Below are positions 11,536-23,250 of a stretch of DNA of 64,000 bases, one piece after another. The stretch is from assembly GCA_017590115.1 (NCBI GenBank), contig JAGGNK010006448.1, positions 13,951,860 to 14,015,859 of the forward strand, given 5' to 3'. Within the stretch, counting starts at the first letter, position 1. Each line of letters starts with the position of its first letter. The notes beneath the pieces were generated by a model, which was given only the letters and a program-made list of their open reading frames with translations, was not told the origin of the DNA and did no database searches. The stretch is from Montifringilla adamsi (lineage: Eukaryota > Chordata > Aves > Passeriformes > Passeridae). A program made the translations under genes and the position numbers.

Positions 11536-14500
11536 ATCATCCTTCAGGAGGTGTACTTTCAATGCAATGTAGATTCATTGTACTGCACTTGTTTTTGAGT
11601 AATAATATGTTTGAAATAACGTCAAGTACTACCAAAGCTGGAATTTCTTTACAATTAGTGTTAAGTAGCTGGTAGGATAGGAAAGAATGGTAGATAAAAA
11701 AATAAGGCAAACATTTCTAGCAATAGTAAAAAATGACGCTATACTAAGCATCACTAAGTGATATGATTTGTGGAACCTGTTGTCCATTCATAAAGGCCCC
11801 AAATAATGGTGATTCTAACTGGGCCTGTAGCAAAGTTTGCCATGCAATTTTTACACTTACAATGTATGCAATGCTGTGAGTTTCACTAATAAATACATCA
11901 GAGGATAGTTTTGTGGTTTGCAGGTAGCTTCAAGGTAACCTCTTGCTTCAGACTGAGATAGCACAGATCCCTTTTTAATATTTGCTTTCAAAGACACCAC
12001 ATTACTGTTAAAGAGGGATAAAATACTGCACAGTGAGTCTTTTAAATGGCACTGTTTGTGTGAGAGTAGATGCATAATGGCAGGCTAATGATTCTACTCT
12101 GTCTATATGTTCAATAAACCAAAGTGAGGTTTATATTCAGGCTCTGCATTTAGTCACCAGCTTCATTTCAATTACACAGTCATCATTTGTATTCTCTTAG
12201 TGCCTCTGCTCTCCACTGGGGAGTTACAGCAGTATTTCTTTAAGCACTTTAAGCACTTAAGCCTGTGTGGCAACAAGTGATGACTTCTGTCTGAAGAGGT
12301 TTCCTGTGCAAGGAGGGACTGTTCTGTTCCACTGTCAATAATTAAGGGTGCATGGGAACAAAAGGGAACATTCCCTTCTCAGGATTAGTGTACCTGAGAT
12401 TTTAGCTGTTTTCTTGTTTTCTGTGTTATAATGTCACTTTCTCTGCTCTGAGGTTTGACAAACTGTCTGTTTTATTGTGAGGCCTGATATTCCCCCTGTA
12501 AGTAATACATTATTGAATATTTTAAAACAGCATGATGGAATATTTTCAACATTTAATCTGAAATACTGAGTAACATCTGCTTTCACTGCCCATAATGGGG
12601 TTCAAGAACCTTTATAATTGCCTACCATCTTAATGGATCCATGAGGAGCAATTTCAGTAATTGATATTTCAAAACAACACAGATTAATTAGGTTGCACCA
12701 TACATTTATTGCTAACTTCATATTTACTCTGTTAGGATTTTTTTTCACTGCTTTTTATTTAGTGTGATTTGGGTTTGTATTTTGTGCCATGAACACTTTT
12801 GACAATGAAATAATTGACAGTTCTAGTAATGAAGACAGACTTGGTACCTGGATGAGAAATTTCAACATGGTTATCTATTTGATTTTTTAGTTCATGCCTT
12901 TTAACTTCTGTCAGTTGATTCAAAGAAGACTTTGGGATACCATAAGGAACAGCAAAATTTTCAAAACAAAATGCAACCTCTTGCAGAATTATCTTTGAGT
13001 GCTGTTTGATGGCAACTGAAAGAAATATCTTAATTTTATGAGTGGAAAGTGTGAATGCATCAATGGCAATAGCATTTTCAATTTAACCTACAATATCAGT
13101 GTATGCAGAATCATGTAAGATTACATATTCATAGCTGCATTCAAAACACTGTCCATGATGATGATGATTGTGTTTCCATTCTTAGAAGTCAGTGAGAAGT
13201 GTCTGCACCTCTTTCAGAGTTTTGACCTTCATTTGAAGGTGTTGAAATAATATTTCTGATTGTTGTTTGAATTCCTTGAGGAGAGATGGAGAAAATTTTG
13301 AGGATGGAACAAGGCAAGGAGTGATTACCCCCTGCTCCCCCTTTTTTTCCCCCCTTTTGTTTTATGTTCCTGGAAGCTTACTGCTTTGACACCTGGAAAG
13401 AAGTGGGCTTCTCTGTACATTCAACCAAGCAAGAATGATAATAATTCATGAATTATATATATCCTTTTCTAATCTGATTTTTTATAATTATTGTGCCTGC
13501 TTTGGGATCTGTAAGCAATCTTGAAGGGGTCCTGCTATTCTGTGAGAGATGCATGGTAGGGAGCTGAGTTTTGTAATACAGAGTTTGTCATAGCAAACTG
13601 AATTATCATGAATCTTTCAGAGCTCTTCATAGTTAGTGAAGGGATACAGAGTCAGATATACTGTTTTTATGCTGAATCAGAATCTCTCTGTGTTTTGGCA
13701 GATTTATTCAAACAACTGACTTAACAGATACTCCATAACAGGTGGTACTTCAGCTTCCAATTTATAAACAGGGTAGCACAAAAATCTTTCAGTGTCTTCT
13801 GTAAATATGTCTTTCATCAATATATGTTGTGAGGTTGCAGTCAAACTGCTTTGTGTGATATCTGAATTCCTTCTATGGATAGGGAAAAGAGAAAAAAAGA
13901 GTGCAAAACATCTGTATGTATTCCTTAGTCAAGTTGTTGGGTGCAGAAATATCTGAGCGTATTTACTTATACTTTTTCTTCCTGTTGAAACGATTTTATT
14001 TTTCTGAATCACTGCAAAATCTACATTTGTCTTCTCAACTATTTCAGACACATCCTGCAGATACAGCTAATTAAGAGCCAACCACTAGTTGGAGTTTCCC
14101 TCAGAGCTTTCCACTGATTTGTTTTTGTTTATGATGTGCTTTGTTTGCTTCATTCCAGTGATACATTTGTGCAGTCTTATTTAGCCTTTGAGCATCAAGT
14201 TACTGGAGCATCAGTGCACACAGCATGAAAAGAAATGAGTCATTCACCCGTTCCCAGTCTTTTGTTTCCTCAGCTGATTGAAGGGTTCAATAAATTACTG
14301 TGGTTCATAATGACTATAAAAGTTAAACACTATTTTTATCTATTCAGCTGTGTTTTAAATACAGCATTGGGATCTATCATTCTGTCATGGAGAGAGGCTC
14401 TGGAAGCATTTGACAACTTATAATCTTTCCTCCTTCACATATTCATGAGACAGAAAAATTATGCATGCAAGCAATAACTTTACACATTAATTACTGAGTC

Positions 14501-15315
14501 AGATATCAGGAAGACCATAACTTCATGAAAGACAATGCATAGAAATACTTCGATTTGAAGAAAAGGTGAAGTTCAAGGAAAAAATCCAAAGGTTTGAATA
14601 ACAACAGATAATTTCCTGTCCTTCCTCCTCTATGCTTTATCTAAGTCTTGGGCCAGAATATCTACATTGTGAAAAGTCCCTAAGGAAGAGCAGAAGTGAA
14701 CAGCAGGATATCCAGCTGTTCATTGCGCTCCTTAATGGGCTTGGGCAATGCCTGACTGGCGCCGATTACAGATGGTGTAATGAGATCCTTCTCTCACTGA
14801 ATCAGTTGTGTTTCTTAGCATGCTGCAAGGAGTCAGAAGGGCCATGACACTATCACTTTCTGTATTCCTTTCTTCCTGGAAAGAAGATGAAGCCAGACAA
14901 CTGCCTTGCCCAGACCATGCAGTAAGTCATGGGCTTCTACTACATCCTTCTGCCCTCTATATTTCTTTATTATTTTGCTTAATGAATCAATGCACCTGTT
15001 TCAGTATATCGAACAGTGATAAGGTAGCTTCCCAATTTGTTCATGACTGTTGGTGACTCATACTACTAATTTCAAGTAATTCAACTGGCTGTATTGTGGA
15101 AACCCCTGCACTCATTCTTAGACTATTACTGGTTTTTTTGATGCTAGTGTTTATAATTCATCCTGGTATTATACAGGAATAATTCACTGAAATGATTTTT
15201 TCAAAAGAGAGAGAAAATAACACTTCTATTGCTGTTTCATCTACACACTGCAACACCAAAACAACGCTTAGTAGGAGTTAACCCATGCTCCTGAATAATC
15301 TTTCGCAGATTAAAA

Positions 15316-15340
15316 AATTGCTCAGGTATACTGAGCAATT
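15316..15340. repeat. Short perfect inverted repeat
   Basis: Arms of 10 bp (AATTGCTCAG and CTGAGCAATT) around a 5-base spacer (GTATA). As RNA this would be a small hairpin. The context is intronic and no function is implied. Confidence 0.7.
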
Positions 15341-15845
15341 CTTTTCATTCAAGTGACATTTGAATTTGACACTTCCCACAGCCCTTCTTATTCCACTAAC
15401 ATGGGCAGGATATGAAATAAATTTAGTGCAGAATGAAAAATGGCTGATGTCTTTAACCTGCAGAGTCTTGTGATAATCTCTATAGATTAGAGCCCTTTGC
15501 TTTAAAATAATAAATATTCTGTTTTAGTGATTTTAGGCTTTTTCTATATATTGCTTATGATGGGCACAAAACATTTGCAGTTATCTATATATACTTGTAT
15601 GTAACTGAACAAACACAGTAGCATTGACACTTTGGCACGATTGCATAATTTGTGTGTGTTCAGCTGTATATTCTGCTATACAAAGCTCAGATAAGATCTG
15701 AATTGTGTTATTTGGAATTGCTAAGCTTGTGTATTTCATAGGTTTTATTCTACTGTCATGCTTCTCTTGCCAGAAATTGTACTTGTGTCTCCTAGAATAC
15801 ACTTCTTTGTTTTTTTATTTTATTTTTTTTTTTTGATATGTGCAT

Positions 15846-16960
15846 TGGTATGCTTTAAACTCCACAGCATTCTGCTGGAAAAACTGGCCGTGCATGACTT
15901 GGATGGGTGCACTCTTCACTGGGTGAAAAACTGGCTGAATGGCTGGGCCCAAAGTGTGGTGGTGGGTGGAGTTACATCCAGTTGGTAGCTGGTCACCAGT
16001 GTTGTTTCCCAGGGCTCAGTACTAGGATCAGTTAATCCTGTTTAATATCTTTATCGAGGAGCTGGGTGAAGGGATCAAGTGCATCCTCAGTCTGTTTTCT
16101 GATGACACCAAGTTGAGCAGGAGTGTTGGTCTGCTGGGGGGCTGGAAGACTGCAGAGAGATATGGACTGACTGGATTGATGAGCCAAGGTACGAAGGTCA
16201 GCAATGCAGAGTGATGGATGGGTCCTGCCCTTGGGTCAAAACATCCTCATGCAGTGCTACAGGCTTGGGGCAAGAGCGGCTTGAGAGCTCAGCAGAAACG
16301 ATTGACAGGCAGCTGACCGTGAGCCAGCAGTGTGCCCATGTGGCCAAGGACATCAGTGGCATGTTGACCTGTATCTAGAATAGTATGGCCAGCAGGGCCA
16401 GGACAGTGATCATTCCCTTGTACCTGGCAATAGGTGAGGTCACACCATGAGTACTGTGTCCAGTTCTGGGCCTCTCACTTCAAAAAAGAGAGTGAGGTGC
16501 TGCAGTGTGTCCACCGAACAATGGAGCTGGGTAAGGATATAGAAAACGTGTGCTGGGAGGAGCAGCTGAGGGAAGTGATGTTGTTCGGAGAACGTAAATA
16601 TTCAGGCTCAGAGAGCCTTTCATTGTTCTCTAAAACTACCTGAAAGGAGGTTTTAGTGAGGTGGGGGTCAGTCTCTTCTGCCATCTCTCAAATGAAAGGA
16701 CAAAAGGAAGTTGTATTAAGATGCACCAGGGGAAGAAAAAAAGAAAATTCCCTGCAAAGTGATTAGGCATTGGAATAAGTTGATGATGGAGTCACTGTCT
16801 CTGAAAGTGCTCAAGAGGTGTTGGAATGTGGCACTTGCACTTAGGGATATGGTCTAGGGGGGATTATGGTTGTGCTGAGTTGATGGTAGGATGGACAGAT
16901 GATGGACAGATGATCTTGAAGGTTTCTTCCAACCTTGATGATTTTGTGATTCTCTGAACT
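15846..16960 (+). mobile_element. CR1 LINE fragment with reverse-transcriptase remnant
   Basis: A sense-oriented, 5'-truncated copy of the CR1 non-LTR retrotransposon, about 1.1 kb. The left part still translates into a CR1 reverse-transcriptase-like stretch (LLEKLAVHDLDGCTLHWVKN) and, after stops and frameshifts, into QGSVLG and a degenerate FSDDTKLS segment where the catalytic YADD-type motif would lie. The right part matches the CR1 3' region and ends with CTTCCAACCTTGATGATTTT followed by the tail GTGATTCTCTG. Multiple stops show that it is dead. Confidence 0.9.
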
Positions 16961-17844
16961 TGTCTTGAGATCCTACAGTAGATCTTGTGCTAGAGCACAG
17001 ACAAACCATCAGGTGTTAATTATAGTCAGTGCAACTGACTGACTCAAAATGAGAACGCTGAATATCTTTTTATGCAAGCTATTTGATTCTTTGATCAAAG
17101 AAAACGGAAAAATAAGTTGAAATATCTTTATAGAACATTTAGTAAGATTAATGCTGTCTTAGTTTCATTCTTGGCTAATTTTTGATGGGATGCCTTACAA
17201 ACTTTCATCTTCCCTAGGAAATATATTTATAGTTTTGATACCAATTTTGATAGTATAAGAGTATTTCTTTCTAGATGGGTGCCATTTCTAACTCTGAGCT
17301 TTTTTCTGAGGTTCCTGTACCCAGTGGGGCAAGAACAGTAAATTACTTGAAGTGCAAGTATCACTGTTTTAAAGGTAGCTGGCAAAAGCAACACTCTTAA
17401 GAATTAATTTCTGTGTTACTTAGAAGAAGGTAAAATATGTTGCTGTAAGAGTATAAAGCCTTTGCAAAAGAAATACATAACTTCATTTTCAAATAATTGT
17501 ATGGTAGGCATATTGAGTTCTATAAAAAAATTCAATTTCCCAGATTATTTCATTTATTTTATGAATTAGAAAGTGTTGAGTGCAAATGTGTATTGTGTAG
17601 TTCCACCACAAGCTTTTGGGAAACCTGTACTTGTTTTTCCCAAAACTCCCTCAGGATCACTAATTAATCAATAACCATTTTTTTTTCTTGACCTCCTATA
17701 GGAGAAATATCATAATAACTTATCTTGAAATTCTGTAAATTTCTATGTAATCAAAAGCCATGAACATCTTGGTGCCATGATAGTCCAGCAGAGGAATAAG
17801 TTTTAAATGAAAGAAAAATGTTTTAGTGTGAGAGTGACCACACA
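16961..17844. other. Intronic DNA, nothing recognised
   Basis: Spacer between two CR1 fragments. It is AT-rich, without exon-like cysteine patterns or RNA genes. Confidence 0.5.
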
Positions 17845-18012
17845 CGGGAAAAGGTTGCCTAGAGATTTTATGTGATCTTCGCCTTTGAAGTTTTTCAAAA
17901 CCAAACTGGACACCATTCTGGCAGCCAGCTGTAGGTCACCCTGTGCTGAGGAGGGAGGTTGGACTGAATGGTGTCCAGGGGTGCCTTCCCACTTCAACTA
18001 TTTTGTGATCCC
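17845..18012 (+). mobile_element. CR1 LINE 3' fragment
   Basis: About 165 bp matching the CR1 3' end in sense orientation. It shows GGGAAAAGGTTGCCTAGAGA near 17847, a GAGGGAGGTTGGACTGAATG segment near 17950, and CTTCCCACTTCAACTATTTT before a TGTGATCC tail. It is heavily diverged. Confidence 0.75.
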
Positions 18013-19132
18013 TGTTGATGACACTGTGACTTAGATTAGCTGAAAAGACTTTCCCACAAGGACACATTAATCTGTTGAATTTTGCATCATGGCTTCATGG
18101 TAACAGTTTAATTTTTCCATTAATACAAATGAATTAATTTCAATTAAAGATAATGTATTGCAGTCCCGTAGGAGTAGAATACTTCGTCCATCTCTTTTCT
18201 AATTTGAGATGGTGTGAATTCATTTTAATAGGCTAACATCTCAGAGTTGTTGTTATGTATGTCAATGCAAAGGAAGAGCTAAAACACTCCTCAGTGTGTG
18301 TATCTCTCTGGTTTACATATCTATGCAGACATTGCTGTTAATTTATCTTGTGCTTTTTTAGTTCTGTTAAAGTTTTACTTCATTCACTTGGAGCAGACAC
18401 TCACCACCAACTGCCTGGACCTAACATTCACAGCAAGAGGGGAGCTGAAGTGGGAACTTAGGAGAGCTGCTCCTTCTGTTTTTCAGGTTTTGGAAGCATA
18501 CATCCCTTGCTGGCCAGTTTATGGTTCACATTAGCATTTGTGCTGCCTGGTGGGGCTCTACTTTGCTGAGATATTTGGAGCCACGGGCATACTTAAATTT
18601 GAGTTTATTTTCATTAAGTATCTGTATACAGAAACCAAATATATGAGCTTCCATACAGCTTGAATTCCAGACACATCTGCCTAGTTACCATGGGCTGCAT
18701 CTAATCAAGGTCTTTGTATGGTATGTACAGCTGTCCAGGAATTAATATGATTCTTCAGAAAAATTTGTTACTTCATTAGGAACACAGACCATGAATGAGC
18801 TCAAAACTCTTCAGCATTGCTAAGAGTTTGTCCATGAGGTCTTCTACAGAAAGTCCCAAGCTTGTGTTTCCTAGTGTTAGCCATGCTATGCAAGATCCAG
18901 CTGCAGAGATACAACCACATTAACGTAGCAGCATGCTTGAGTTGTTGAACTCTCCTAACGTCTATGTTCATGCTGATAACTTAGTTCTGGATCCAGTTTT
19001 GTTTGGAAAGATCATGCAGTCCAATCATTAAAGCTTTTATATACTTCCTAGCAGAGGCAGGAGGATGAAGTGAAGGCTGACACGGAATTGGTTGCTCTTT
19101 AGTGTCAGTGCATCCGGGGCTTGTTCTGTGTG
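18013..19132. other. Intronic DNA, nothing recognised
   Basis: AT-rich spacer between CR1 fragments. No exon or RNA gene recognised. Confidence 0.5.
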
Positions 19133-19432
19133 GAACTTTTTACAAGGATAGGTAGTGACAGGACAAGGGGAATGGCTTTAAAGTGGAAGACAGTAGGTTT
19201 AGATCAAATGTAAGGAAGACTTTCTTTCCTGCAAGGGTGGTGAGGCACTGGAGCAGGCTGCCCAGAGAAGTTGTGGATGCCCCATCCCTGGAAGTGTTCA
19301 AGGCCACGTTGGACAGTGTTCTGAGCTCTCTGGTGTAGTGGGAGGTGTCTCTGACTATGACAGGAAGGTTGGAGCTAGATGATCTTTAAGATCCCTCCCA
19401 ACCCGAACCATTTTGTGATTCTGTGAAATACA
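19133..19432 (+). mobile_element. CR1 LINE 3' fragment
   Basis: About 300 bp in sense orientation and relatively well preserved. Landmarks are GTGACAGGACAAGGGGAATG near 19155, a GAGGCACTGGAGCAGGCTGC segment near 19242, GTGGATGCCCCATCCCTGGA near 19273, and the tail CATTTTGTGATTCTGTGAAA near 19410. The match to the CR1 3' region is clear. Confidence 0.92.
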
Positions 19433-19830
19433 GAATTGCACCATTTGACTTATGAGCAGATTTCATGTTGTTGCAGATCTGTGCGCACACACTGTTGTAT
19501 CTGCCATTCCAAATTTTTCTCCATTTGGAAGTTATTTAAATTTGACATTTTTAAATGGTGGTGGGGTTATTTTCCCTACAATTGTATTGATCTTCTGTAA
19601 GTCATGTGATCATGTGATTTTGATACAGCATACTGTGAAAGCTCAGCATTTTTTGCATTTTTCCTTTAAAAAGCATGTGTACTTGTCATCTTGGGTTTAC
19701 ATAAAAATGGGGGGTTTACATAAAAATAATGCCTGCTTCCATCTGTACTACCAATTTTCAGATCAAGTTCTTTTCAGGGAAGAATGCTTATGAAAATGAT
19801 TGCATTTACAGTATAGAATCAGAAGCATTG

Positions 19831-20115
19831 AATCATAGACTCCTTTGGGTTGGAAGGGACCTCTAAAGGTCATTTAGTCCAACCCTTTTGCAGTGAGCAG
19901 AGACATGTTCTTTCTGTTCCAGTGCTTCAACACCCTCATAATAAAAAATTATATTATATCTAATCTGATTCTACCCTCTTTTTGGTTTAAAACCATTTTC
20001 CCTTGTCATATAAAAATATTTCTTGTCTCTTGACTTTTGAGATAGGGCTTGTTTTGTTTTGTATACTGATTTTATTGGTCTTCTGAACACTGAACCTCTG
20101 CTCAACAGTGGTGGT
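19831..20115 (-). mobile_element. CR1 LINE 3' fragment, antisense
   Basis: A reverse-oriented CR1 copy. It starts with the complement of the CR1 tail (AATCATAGACTCCTTTGGGT), followed by GGAAGGGACCTCTAAAGGTC and AGTCCAACCCTTTTGCAGTG. Further right it keeps TCTAATCTGATTCTACCCTC and AAAACCATTTTCCCTTGTC. It decays after about 20050, so the right end is approximate. Confidence 0.85.
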
Positions 20116-22939
20116 TTTTTTTTGGGTAAGCCTGGAGTGCCTTTCAATTAGATACCAAAGTGAGGTGAGGTTGTATGTATGGTTTCATGTATATTACTTA
20201 CACTGTGTAGACTATTCAGATTGTGGATAGTTTTCCATTGTGCCATGAAACTTCTTGGGAAAATACATTTCTTTTTCATTAATTCCAGCTATAAATAAAG
20301 TAGTGGAGAAACAGATAGAGATGGGTGTAATGTTTCCTGTTGTGATCTTTGAGACAGAATGGATGAATGAGTCATTCATTTAAGTAGCAGTGCTGATAAT
20401 GAAGGCTTCAAGGAAGATATTAAATTCTGTCATTGTGATCTGCCTGTGCTCTGGCTCTGGATCCTGAAAGCAACACTCCCAGACTGTCCAGGTCTGCTGC
20501 AACTCAGCCTGCTCTGGCAGTTGCCTGCTGATGCTTTGCCTGTTAACCCCTTTTACCATCAAAGCTTCTGAAAGCCAGACCATTACTGTGCAAAGTGGAG
20601 TCCTGATGTCTCTGGCTATGATGCTGACATGCACGCAGCCTCGCTGCTGGGGAGAAGGCAGGGCTGTTGCTCTTGAGAAGGAAGTAGAGAGTGATTGACT
20701 TTTAAAAATAAATGCTTCATTTCTGTGTTTGTGTGTGCACTGCAGGAGTTTTGGTGTGTTTTGCATACTACTGATGTCATAGTACATGTGGTTGCTGCTT
20801 GTTTTCAGCTGATGTCTCCACTGCTCTTTTTCCCTCTCACAACTGAGTATCAGTTTCTGCCCTTGTCTGATCTACAATTTCCACCCCCTGTAACTTATGC
20901 CTCCCACTATTTCTCACAGAAAAATAATGAGTTCTACTGATTATTTTCCTTATTTCTTCCCACTCCCTCAGCACCAAGCCTCACTAGCCTTCCCACTCCA
21001 GGAAGGGGGAAATGAAAATAGCAACAGAATTAGTAATCCTTCTGCGCAGACTCTTATTTGCTACTGTCAGTGCAGTGCCATAACTCAGATTCCTAGGGAG
21101 AAGGGTTAAAATCCAAGAAGTTGCTGGAACCTTACATCTTGCTGCACAGGAATCTAATAACACACGGGTTTTTCAGTTGCATGGAGCTACTGAGGGGAGG
21201 CTTAAACACAATTTCCTTATGACTATATTAGCAAAGAGGAGCCAAACCACATTCTTTGAAGAAACAAATGCTCTTTAGTTCATTACTGCTTGCTGATATA
21301 AACAAACAGAGTAAAACAAAACAAAAAATTATTAGCTTAGACAACCAATTTCTAGAATTAATTGATTTTTAAGTATAGCATTAAACTGTTGCTTTTATGT
21401 ATCTGAGTTATTTAGTGTGCTTTTCTCTAGAATAGCAGCAAAAGGAGACCCCACAATCATGCTGTATTTAAAGCAATTTTCAGAACGTTAAAGTGGTAAC
21501 ACCATGTCCATTTTATTTCTAGAATAAAATGTTTATAGCAAGTATGGAATACTCCATCTAGGTCTGATTTCCAACTGAAATCAGGTATGACAGAGATTGT
21601 CAAACTAATGTGTTCTATCTGGTTAGCTGTAATTTTGGGTGTTTTTTGGTTGGTTGGGTTTTTTGTTTTTGTTTGTTTGTTTCTTTGTTTATTTGGGGTT
21701 TTCTTTAGTTGTTTTGGGGTGGGGGTTTTTTGTATTTGCTAAACAGAACTCTGACATGTGCTGGAAGAGGGCTGAAATTAATTTTTGGTAGTCTGTAAAA
21801 ATCCATATGAGAAAGTATGGCTTTACAATTAATTCATGGCATGCTAAACTCAGAGATGGCGCCCTAGTGCTGGAACAATGTTTCTCACCACTAGGATTTG
21901 CCTCCTGCCTGTTCTTTCATATCGCTTCATTCTCTTACAGTGAAAGCCATGAACAACAAATACTACTTTCCACATGCTACAAAATTTCGTGGTTTGTCTC
22001 CTGTGGTTGTTGTGAACTGCAGACTGGGCTTTACAGCTGAGTTTGTCTCCAGGGACATCCACCTTGCCCTTCTTGGGGGAATGTGGGGCTGTGGGGTTTT
22101 TTCATAACACCGCTTTGCATGCTGACTGATTTTAATATACTGGTTGCTAGTGCTGTGTTTCTCAGGGGCTCCAATCCTGCTTCTTTCTTGTAGACCAGCA
22201 GGTGGATTGCTAACGATTGCCTGAATTCAGATCCAAAGTGAAACTCAGAAGGTGCAACCTTCTGCACCTCTGAGGGTGATTTGGTGCAAGGGTGGCCATA
22301 GCAGTGACAGAAAAATTGCTGTCAGACAAGAACTGGTATAGCTGGTGAAGTTTTGAAACATGGTGGTGCAGGAAATAGTGTTTCTTTTTGTTGCCTCAAT
22401 GGTCTGTAAAATAATATATTGCTTCATACTTCAGCAAGGTGCATGTCTTGATTAATCTGAGCAGTCTTACTATGGAAATGGAGTCCAGTTATGTATTATG
22501 GAAAATATATTGGCTCTTTCTGTAGATAAAGTAATTTTCACTTGGAAAGAAATTTGATTTTAGAGGATAAGATAGCATTTCACTCTCTTCCCGCCACTGT
22601 TTGACCTAGCTATTGTGTTTAATTCTTTTTTAATGACACTTTTCTTCAAATTGGAAAAATTTTTGAAAACACCTGGCTTTCCTTTTGCTGGAACATCTTC
22701 TGCAGGATTACTCATCCTCATCCCTTTGGCATACCTTTGTAGTTTTGAGATTAATTCACCTAATTTTGCAAAGTGCCAGTCACAGGCTCTCCTTCTTACT
22801 TTGTTCTTTTGGCTGATCATTTCACTTTCTGTTCTCTCACCATTACCCACTTATTCTTCTGTGAGCTCTGCTGCTTACCTGCCTCCCTTGCCTGTTCCTC
22901 AGGGATGAGAGCAGACCTCATCACTCTCTACAATTCTCA
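20116..22939. other. Intronic DNA, no recognised gene
   Basis: Non-coding sequence between CR1 copies. A G+C-richer patch at about 20430-20690 contains a longer open frame on the - strand (20380-20787) without recognisable features. A T/G-rich simple stretch lies at 21634-21734. Two overlapping frames at 22560-22908, on opposite strands, show no known motif. Confidence 0.45.
21634..21734 (+). repeat. T/G-rich simple sequence
   Basis: About 100 bases made almost only of T and G, with GTTT tetramers (around 21664-21684) and runs of G. It is low-complexity DNA, not coding. Confidence 0.8.
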
Positions 22940-23250
22940 AAAAGGAGGTTGTAGCAAATTGGTCTCTGCTCCCAAATAATAAGCAGGAGAACAAGAGGAA
23001 CTGCTCTCAAGTTACACCAGGGAAAGTTTTAGACAGGATATTAATAAAGTTTCTTCACTGAAAGGGTTTTCAGGCAATGGAACAGGCTGCTCAGGGAAGG
23101 GGTTGAGTCACCATCCCTGAAGGTATTTAAAAGATATAGAGCTGTTGCACTTAGAGATGTGGTTTAGTGGTGGCCTTGGCAGTGATGGGTTAATGGTTGG
23201 ACTTGGTGTTCTTAGTGATCTTTTCCAACCTAAATGATTCTGTGATAAAG
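22940..23250 (+). mobile_element. CR1 LINE 3' fragment
   Basis: A sense-oriented CR1 3' end. Landmarks are AGGAGGTTGTAGCAAATTGG near 22945, GGCAATGGAACAGGCTGCTC near 23074, GTCACCATCCCTGAAGGTAT near 23106, TTGCACTTAGAGATGTGGTT near 23145 and the end CCAACCTAAATGATTCTGTG near 23226. It is a typical short, 5'-truncated copy. Confidence 0.92.

Larger units (their letters stand above)
10933..15845. other. Intronic DNA with one repeat copy
   Basis: AT-rich non-coding sequence. It contains the second direct repeat copy (11392-11535) and a perfect 10-bp inverted repeat at 15316-15340. Otherwise I found no exon, RNA gene or recognisable mobile element. Confidence 0.5.
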
